This document shows, piece after piece, positions 8,204 through 13,795 of a stretch of DNA of 17,951 bases. The stretch is from NCBI GenBank assembly GCA_016295005.1, contig JAEDMA010000017.1, positions 1-17,951 on the forward strand. The letters run 5' to 3'. This DNA is from Christensenellaceae bacterium (lineage in GTDB: Bacteria; Bacillota; Clostridia; Christensenellales; Borkfalkiaceae). The translations under genes and the position numbers were made by a program. Position 1 is the stretch's first letter. The number at the start of each line of letters is the position of its first letter. The notes under the pieces are model-generated. The model was given only the letters and a program-made list of their open reading frames with translations. It had not been told where the DNA came from and made no database searches.

Positions 8204-9943
8204 TCATCTTACCTCCCTGATTTTAAGCAGTAAATTGTTTATTTGTTCGGTGGCGTCTTTCGGATTTACAAGCGTTAATATCGTATGTTTCCCTCCGCCT
8301 TCCGTAAACGTCGTTCTTCCTTTGTCGTCGATATTTACCTTTCCTTCGTTCGACGCCGCAAACATTCCGCCGCTACCTAATATGGCGTACAGAACGGTGA
8401 GCAAATCCCAACTTTCTCTGTTTTCCACGCCGAACGCTTTATAAATTCTCGACACGGGGTTTTTATCGAACCCTTTAAGCACTCCGCCGGCGAAAACCTT
8501 TATTCCCTGGTTAAAATCTATAAATTTCAGCGGTAACTCTTTTTCTTCTACCACTCTTTTTGCTCCGTTTATATCGAGAGCGACGTTGAATTCCGCCATA
8601 TACCTGTACGTTTTATAATCGAAGTATTCGCCCGTCTGTTCGAAGTTACCCGCCATTATCACTATCGATTCCACTTTATCGTACACGAGTTTTCTGCCCG
8701 TTTCGTCGTTAAGTAGCGCCGCAAGGTTATTCAGTTGCCCGATAAATACCATTTTTACCGAGCCTTTCTCCGCCGCCGACAACTTCTCTTTCATAAGTTC
8801 CACGGAATTGCCTATCCGCTTACTTTTATCGAAGTCGTCTTTAATTTTATAAACGTATCTTTCGAGATATTTCGTCGCGTCGAACGGACAATTCTCCGAT
8901 TTACCTATCGGAAAGTCGTTACCGTAATAACAGTTTATATAGTCTATACATCTCGCCGCGTCTTCGTCTCCTAAACAATGCGTTATACACAAAATGTTTA
9001 CGAGTTTTTCCCTATGCAACACGTTGGCTATCGCTATCGCCGCCGCGTCGTCGCAATCGCACCCTAAATCGGTGTCTATTATCATGTTTGCCGTTTTATG
9101 CTTTTTTATTAAGTCCGTCAAGTTCCACACCGCTCCCCATTTCAGCATCTTATTCATCTTTCTGTATTTTAACGGCGTGGTCCCCACAAATTCTTTAAAC
9201 CAGTTGCAGAACCGCACGCTTCCGTTTATCCCTACCTTTGACGCTATCTCGTTCATACTCTTTTCCGAAACCGCTATGAGTTGTTTGGCGTAATTAAGCC
9301 TTAAACTCTGCTGGTAAGAATACAGCGTCATTCCCGTATATTCCATAAAAATGTGGCGGAATCTTCCGTATGAATACCCGAATTCCGACGCTAAAATATC
9401 GTAATTGATTTTTTGAGTGAAATTGTTTTTTATATATTTCTTCACGGCGTTTACCACGTCTGCGAGATACCCGCCCCGATAGTTTTTGTTTTCGGCTAAA
9501 AGTCTGTACACGTCGGGCGATAAACTTTCTACCGCGACTTCCGTTTCCCGTAACAGGTTTTCGTCCTTTTCGTATTTACATTTATGGTAAAGTCGGTTGA
9601 TATATAGCATCTTTTTCTTTATTCTGCCGAATATCTCTTCCGTCTTTTGCGAAATTTTGAAAAAGTACGTCCCTTCGACTTCTTCGTTTAAGTTTAACAG
9701 GTTACAGATTATCTGCGTATCCGTCGCCGAATACTCGTCGTGCTTTACGTTCGGCGGTATAAGCAATATACAATCGTCTTCATACTTAAAATTGTATATA
9801 TTCTCCCCGTATACGGTCGTAAGTCCCTTTCCCTTTAAGTAATACACTATCTCGTATTTTTCGTGCGTATGCGGCGTTACGTAATCCGTCTGTTTATGAC
9901 TGTACAGTATCGACCCTATACTGTTTTTCAAATCTACTTTCAT
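8204..9943 (-). CDS. AraC-family transcriptional regulator fused to a nucleoside-hydrolase (IUNH-like) domain
   Basis: 579 residues in a single uninterrupted frame; ATG at 9943 with GGGGG upstream. Residues about 15-85 form a cupin-like sensor domain (HTHEKYEIVYYLKGKG at 25-40, ILLIPPNVKHDE). Residues about 160-262 form the double helix-turn-helix of AraC/XylS proteins (DILASEFGYSYGRFRHIF, EIASKVGI, WFKEFVGTTPLKYRK). After a linker of about 25 residues, 284-579 match inosine-uridine nucleoside-hydrolase-like proteins: the Ca-binding motif DTDLGCDCDDAAAIA from Asp290, GQLNNLAALL near 402, IVIMAGNF near 427, EFNVALD from Glu451, and SWDLLTVLY with Asp513. The DxDxxxDxDD spacing fits the distant IUNH branch. 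It is the first gene of the transport/hydrolase operon, so it likely controls that operon; the hydrolase domain could be an active enzyme or a ligand sensor. AraC regulators normally end at the HTH, so this fusion is unusual. Each domain assignment is firm; the function of the fusion is inference. Confidence 0.9.
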   Translation of the reverse strand: MKVDLKNSIGSILYSHKQTDYVTPHTHEKYEIVYYLKGKGLTTVYGENIYNFKYEDDCILLIPPNVKHDEYSATDTQIICNLLNLNEEVEGTYFFKISQKTEEIFGRIKKKMLYINRLYHKCKYEKDENLLRETEVAVESLSPDVYRLLAENKNYRGGYLADVVNAVKKYIKNNFTQKINYDILASEFGYSYGRFRHIFMEYTGMTLYSYQQSLRLNYAKQLIAVSEKSMNEIASKVGINGSVRFCNWFKEFVGTTPLKYRKMNKMLKWGAVWNLTDLIKKHKTANMIIDTDLGCDCDDAAAIAIANVLHREKLVNILCITHCLGDEDAARCIDYINCYYGNDFPIGKSENCPFDATKYLERYVYKIKDDFDKSKRIGNSVELMKEKLSAAEKGSVKMVFIGQLNNLAALLNDETGRKLVYDKVESIVIMAGNFEQTGEYFDYKTYRYMAEFNVALDINGAKRVVEEKELPLKFIDFNQGIKVFAGGVLKGFDKNPVSRIYKAFGVENRESWDLLTVLYAILGSGGMFAASNEGKVNIDDKGRTTFTEGGGKHTILTLVNPKDATEQINNLLLKIREVR

Positions 9944-9972
9944 TTCCCCCGTCCGCCCCTTTTTACGTTTAA

Positions 9973-10004
9973 ACTATAACATACAAAAATTAATATATGT
10001 GGCT
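9973..10004 (-). promoter_or_regulatory. Promoter of the AraC-fusion/transport operon with AGCCACA element
   Basis: On the minus strand a TATAGT -10 box (9973-9978) is preceded by TGT, giving an extended -10 form, and sits about 30 nt upstream of the start codon at 9943. There is no TTGACA-like -35. Instead AGCCACA (9998-10004) ends exactly 19 bp before the -10 box, matching the element upstream of the small gene at 13536-13685. The lack of a -35 together with a conserved element beside that position suggests an activator-dependent promoter. The predicted transcript start is near 9966. Confidence 0.6.
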
Positions 10005-10025
10005 AATTGTTTACCATTATTACAT

Positions 10026-10057
10026 AAAAATACCCCTTATCTGCTTCGATAAGGGGG
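10026..10057 (-). terminator. Intrinsic terminator after the secreted glycoside hydrolase gene
   Basis: On the minus strand CCCCTTATC and GATAAGGGG form a 9-bp perfect stem around a 6-nt loop, followed by TATTTTTA. It lies about 30 nt after the stop codon at 10085 and upstream of the next promoter (9973-10004), cleanly separating the two transcription units. Confidence 0.85.
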
Positions 10058-10084
10058 TGTAAAATTTACTTTTTTGGCTAAACG

Positions 10085-13000
10085 CTATTTTTTTTGGTTC
10101 TCCACGTCGGAAACGAGCGCGCCCGATACCGTCAGAATTTTTACTCTGTACACGTCCGAACCGCCGACGAGCGTTATTTTATTATTTATAAAAGCGGCGG
10201 TTTCTTCCGTCTGCCACGTTCCGTTTACGAATCCGCCCTTTTCCAGCGAGCCGAAAGTTCCGTTTGAAAATTGCAGTTCCGCCGCCCCGAAAGACGAAAA
10301 GTAAACGTAATCTCCGTATACTACGGCAAACCCCTTCGCGCCGCTTTTCGTTCTGAAAGTTACGCCGATTTTTGTGGTGTTTACGGTATTATTCCACGCG
10401 GTTTCGCCCTTTACGTTAAACACCGCAAAGTTGTCCGTTTCAGCGGCCGCGACCGCTTTATCCGCTTTCTTCAGCGCGGTAAACGCCGTTCTGATTTTGT
10501 TCGTGAAAGCGTAGTCGTCAAGCGTTACGGAATCCAGCACGCCCTGTTCGAAGCTCCATTCGTTTTTACGCACTATCTCGGGCGTGGCGAGTTCGTAAAT
10601 AAAATAGCCGCAATTCGACGAAATGGCGGTAAGTATCTCTCCGTCGGGGTTTACATACTCGCCTTCGCCCTTCGTTCCCGTTTTGCCGTTTTCCGCTATA
10701 CAGGTAAAGTTTTCGGGCAACTCCGTTTTATAATCTTCTATCGTGTTTTTAAGTTTCGTTATATCGTTAAGGTAGGGGTCGTACCACACCGAATCTATTC
10801 CGCTTAAATTATACACGCCTTGTATAAAACTCATCGGAACGTTGCCCGAGCCGCTTCCTAAATAGTCGGCGGAGTGTCTTCTCATATTGGTGGAAACAAC
10901 TATTTTATAGTTCGCGCTCTTAAAAGCCGCCGCGCAGTTTTCCATTGCCGTATACAGCGTGGCTATCGCTTCCGCTTCGCTCACTTCTTTACCGTTATAC
11001 CTTAATTTATGCTGACCTAAACGCACGTACGGGAACGCGTCCGCTTCGTTATACACCTGCACGCCTATTGTTACCGTCGGGTTTTTATTCACCGTTTCCC
11101 AGTCGTACACGTGTTGCATCAGTTTTTCTACGATATTCCTTTCCCGTTCCATATACCACGGGTCGTCCAGTTTTATTATTCTCCGTTTACCTACAAGGCT
11201 GTCGTAAGTAAAGTCTATCGTTTTTTCTTCGTCGTATTTATCCCGCATTTCGTACTTTTTCGCGCCGTCCATTATGTAGTCCGGGATAAGGTATTCCGAA
11301 GAATATCCGCACATCATAGCCGAATACCACAAAAACTGGATTTTTATTCCGTATTTTTTCCCGAACGTCATATAGGCGTCTATCGAAGAATAGTCGTATT
11401 CGTCTTTTCTCGGTTCTAAATCCCGCCATTCAAGGGGTATTTCAAGCGCGTTGACGCCGAGATTTTTCGCCGCGGCAAAGTATTTTTCGCATTCGGCGTA
11501 ACTTTTTTTATCGCAGTTGGTATACACGTCGAATCTCGCTTCCGCACCCATCATAAGATACGGTTCTCCGTTTACGGCGAAAACTTCTTGTCCGTTTTCC
11601 CGTTTTATCTCCGAAGCCACTATTTCTTTATCCGCTATTCTTTCTATCAGAAGTCTTTCTTCTTCCGTATAAATTTCCGCAAAATTTTCCTTTTCCATAG
11701 CAGTTATCGCGACCGTCTTTGCGGAACGGTCGGTATCGTTTGCTTCCGCATAGATTATCGCTTCTTCTCCGTTTACAGTGAATTTCGCGTATGCTACTGC
11801 CCTGAACATTCTCGCGTAATTGTTCTCTCTCATTTCCACTATCGCCGCGTTAAATCGCTTTTCGCCGTCCTTTACTTTTTCGCTTTCGTCCCACAACGTT
11901 CTTTCTACTATAAGTTTATTATACTCGCCGTCTACCGTAAGCGGGTTGTCGCCAAGCAAGTCCACGGGGGCGATTACCGTGCCGAATTCTATTTCGCCGA
12001 CTGCTGCGGTTAAATCGTTATACTCTTTTTCGCCAAGCGTAGCCGTCCACCTTAACCCTATCGGATAGGTTATCCGGAGCGACGCGCCGTTTGCCATCCT
12101 GAACGTTTTTCTGAACGGTTCTGTTATTTCAGAAAGAGTTTTCGCCGTCGCTAACTTCTGATAATTGGTGACGGCGGTCTTTTCTTCTTCGGTTAAGCCT
12201 TCGTACAGCGCGTCGGCGGAAGTTATCTGACTTTTTTCGGTGACGGACATCTCTTCGATTGCGGCGATTACGTCTTTCACGGAATATTCGCCGACTACTA
12301 CGGATATACTTTTTCGGCTATAATAGCCGTTGGTGGAAAGCACGTTGATTTCTACCGTCTGTTTGCCTTTTTGTTTGAACTTAAACGGCGCGCCGTTCCA
12401 GCTGCTCGAATTTGTTTCCGTATTCGTGCCGTCGGGGTTACGGACTATTATTTCTATTCCGCTTTCGGTACAAACTCCCTTGTTTCCGTCGGCGTTCCAG
12501 CCGATAGCCCCTACCGAGTAAACGCAACTGCCGGTTACCGTTACTTTAGACCAAAGCGCAAGATTTTCTATCGCCGTGTGCGTTACGCCCGATATGCTTC
12601 CGCCCGACGGGTTACAGTTTACTATCCCGAATTTATAGTCGGTATCTACTTTAAACGCGCTTTCTTTTACGTTTATATCGGTAACGAAAAAGCTATCTTT
12701 CAAGGTAAAATTGCCTTTTTCGTCCGTTTTTAACGACTGCCCGTTTATGGATTTTAACAGGACTTTTCCTTTCGTATCGTTACCCGTAGCCCACGCTTTT
12801 ATATCGGTGATTATCTGTATTCGGGTGATTTCGTTAAAATCGAGTTTATTTAAGGCTTCGGTAAAAGTTCCGTTCGTATCAACGGGTTTATATTCTTTTT
12901 TATTCTCTTCGTTTACGTATTGCTCCGCTTTCCAGCCGTATTTTTTTGAAAAACCGAACTTTGCGCTTCCGCTTTCCCACATTACGCCTTTATATATCTT

Positions 13001-13534
13001 AACGCTTTTTACGGCAGGGTCGGTTGTGGAAATGTTATTATATTCGCTTCCGACGTAGAATTCCGCGGAAACGGTCTGCGCCGTTCCGTAACTGTTACCC
13101 CATATCAGCATATACGCCGCAGCGACGTTTCCGTTATATAGCGCGATTCTTATATTGTTAAAGTTATAATTTGAATCCGCGGGGTTGGTTTTATCCGTTA
13201 CGTTTTCGTTATAAAGCGGAATAGATATTTCGAAGTTCAGTTCGCTTTCGTCATTTACCGAAAAGGGCGCGATTATATTGAACAGATTCCGGCTTTTACC
13301 GCTATCTTTCGCCGTGGACAGAACACCGTTTCCGGTATACGAGATATTCGCGTTGTTCCATTTATCGAAAAGCGCCGTCATATTATCGGCGGATACCGTC
13401 GTTATTTTATTTTCCGTATCGTACGACAAAGTTTCCGCGTTTACGGTTTTATAATTTACCGCAAAAAGGCATAATGCCACGGCAAAAATTACCGAAAACA
13501 CCGTAAGCAGTACGGCTTTGGTTATTCTTTTCAT
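10085..13534 (-). CDS. Large secreted multidomain glycoside hydrolase (clan GH-A, GH35/GanA-like) with N-terminal surface modules
   Basis: 1149 residues from ATG 13534; the frame stays open upstream, but MKRITKAVLL opens a clean signal peptide ending VNA|E (about residue 33) and has GGGGG 8 nt ahead, so this start is chosen. Modules: 40-270, a beta-rich module paralogous to those in the proteins at 1-1641 and 1692-3137 (INGQSL at 263); about 325-415, Ig-like; 418-470, a helical FIVAR-like repeat (LYEGLTEEEKTAVTNYQKL); 475-620, an uncharacterised domain I have seen only in clostridial surface proteins (NGASLRITYPIGLRW); 650-1149, the catalytic part. The last is a paralogue of the lipoprotein at 3142-4764, with predicted acid/base Glu830 (VYNEADAF) and candidate nucleophile Glu948 (CIAENGK). 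There is no lipobox or sorting signal at the C-terminus (ENQKK), so attachment would rely on the modules. It likely attacks polymeric substrate outside the cell. Catalytic residues are inferred from clan GH-A. Confidence 0.85.
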   Translation of the reverse strand: MKRITKAVLLTVFSVIFAVALCLFAVNYKTVNAETLSYDTENKITTVSADNMTALFDKWNNANISYTGNGVLSTAKDSGKSRNLFNIIAPFSVNDESELNFEISIPLYNENVTDKTNPADSNYNFNNIRIALYNGNVAAAYMLIWGNSYGTAQTVSAEFYVGSEYNNISTTDPAVKSVKIYKGVMWESGSAKFGFSKKYGWKAEQYVNEENKKEYKPVDTNGTFTEALNKLDFNEITRIQIITDIKAWATGNDTKGKVLLKSINGQSLKTDEKGNFTLKDSFFVTDINVKESAFKVDTDYKFGIVNCNPSGGSISGVTHTAIENLALWSKVTVTGSCVYSVGAIGWNADGNKGVCTESGIEIIVRNPDGTNTETNSSSWNGAPFKFKQKGKQTVEINVLSTNGYYSRKSISVVVGEYSVKDVIAAIEEMSVTEKSQITSADALYEGLTEEEKTAVTNYQKLATAKTLSEITEPFRKTFRMANGASLRITYPIGLRWTATLGEKEYNDLTAAVGEIEFGTVIAPVDLLGDNPLTVDGEYNKLIVERTLWDESEKVKDGEKRFNAAIVEMRENNYARMFRAVAYAKFTVNGEEAIIYAEANDTDRSAKTVAITAMEKENFAEIYTEEERLLIERIADKEIVASEIKRENGQEVFAVNGEPYLMMGAEARFDVYTNCDKKSYAECEKYFAAAKNLGVNALEIPLEWRDLEPRKDEYDYSSIDAYMTFGKKYGIKIQFLWYSAMMCGYSSEYLIPDYIMDGAKKYEMRDKYDEEKTIDFTYDSLVGKRRIIKLDDPWYMERERNIVEKLMQHVYDWETVNKNPTVTIGVQVYNEADAFPYVRLGQHKLRYNGKEVSEAEAIATLYTAMENCAAAFKSANYKIVVSTNMRRHSADYLGSGSGNVPMSFIQGVYNLSGIDSVWYDPYLNDITKLKNTIEDYKTELPENFTCIAENGKTGTKGEGEYVNPDGEILTAISSNCGYFIYELATPEIVRKNEWSFEQGVLDSVTLDDYAFTNKIRTAFTALKKADKAVAAAETDNFAVFNVKGETAWNNTVNTTKIGVTFRTKSGAKGFAVVYGDYVYFSSFGAAELQFSNGTFGSLEKGGFVNGTWQTEETAAFINNKITLVGGSDVYRVKILTVSGALVSDVENQKK

Positions 13535-13535
13535 A

Positions 13536-13685
13536 TCAAAAACCCCCGTTATCGTCGAACGGGTCTTTTTTCCCGTCGGTAAAGGTGTCGGGGTCGCGAA
13601 GAACTCCGTCGATATACGTGCTTGCGGCAAGCGCGTTTTCTTTTAAAACTATCCGATTTATCGTCGGCGTAAGATATTTTTTCAC
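13536..13685 (-). CDS. Small acidic-tailed protein of 49 residues, function unknown
   Basis: A short gene in a different frame from the hydrolase that follows it. GTG start at 13685 with AAGGGCGG 6 nt upstream (13692-13699); TGA at 13536-13538, with one base before the hydrolase ATG. The product begins MKKYLTPTINRIV, passes through ENALAAST, and ends in an Asp/Gly-rich tail DPFDDNGGF. It has no signal peptide or membrane segment. Small clostridial proteins opening MKKYxxP with an Asp/Gly-rich tail are familiar to me as unannotated hypotheticals; I know no assigned function. The codons for NGGF carry the GGGGG ribosome site of the hydrolase, so its translation may gate that of the enzyme. It could be a genuine small protein or a coupling leader peptide; start signal, spacing and composition favour translation. 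Confidence 0.65.
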   Translation of the reverse strand: MKKYLTPTINRIVLKENALAASTYIDGVLRDPDTFTDGKKDPFDDNGGF

Positions 13686-13691
13686 TTTTTA

Positions 13692-13699
13692 CCGCCCTT
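13692..13699 (-). promoter_or_regulatory. Ribosome-binding site of the small gene
   Basis: AAGGGCGG on the minus strand, one base off the AAGGAGG consensus, 6 nt before the GTG at 13685. It supports translation of the 49-residue frame, since the hydrolase has its own site (GGGGG, 13543-13547). Confidence 0.6.
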
Positions 13700-13701
13700 T
13701 T

Positions 13702-13745
13702 ATAAAAAATTTCGGCGCCGGATTACATTTCACGACGCCGAAATT
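13702..13745 (-). terminator. Intrinsic terminator of the FAD oxidoreductase unit
   Basis: On the minus strand AATTTCGGCG and CGCCGAAATT form a 10-bp perfect stem with an 18-nt loop; the last TT of the stem runs on into TTTTAT. It starts about 50 nt after the stop at 13796. The 5' arm overlaps the -10 box of the next promoter, so a transcript started there would lack most of that arm and escape termination. Confidence 0.75.
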
Positions 13746-13774
13746 ATATCATTATTTTTTTTACGTTTGTGGCT
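13743..13774 (-). promoter_or_regulatory. Promoter of the small-gene/secreted-hydrolase unit with AGCCACA element
   Basis: A perfect TATAAT -10 box (13743-13748) on the minus strand is preceded, exactly 19 bp upstream, by AGCCACA (13768-13774), with GTAAA a further 6 bp upstream (13781-13785). No TTGACA-like -35 is visible. The same arrangement occurs at 9973-10004. The predicted transcript start is near 13736, giving a leader of about 50 nt before the small gene. Confidence 0.6.
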
Positions 13775-13795
13775 TACTTTTTTACGAAAACCGAC

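Noticed and set aside
13559..13576. ACGGG/CCCGT inverted repeat inside the small gene
   Set aside because: Only a 5-bp stem with an 8-nt loop within coding sequence; too weak to claim as regulatory.
13535..13630. In-frame extension of the secreted hydrolase to 13630
   Set aside because: The 32 extra residues precede a clean signal peptide with its own ribosome site at 13534, and this stretch is better explained by the small gene in another frame.
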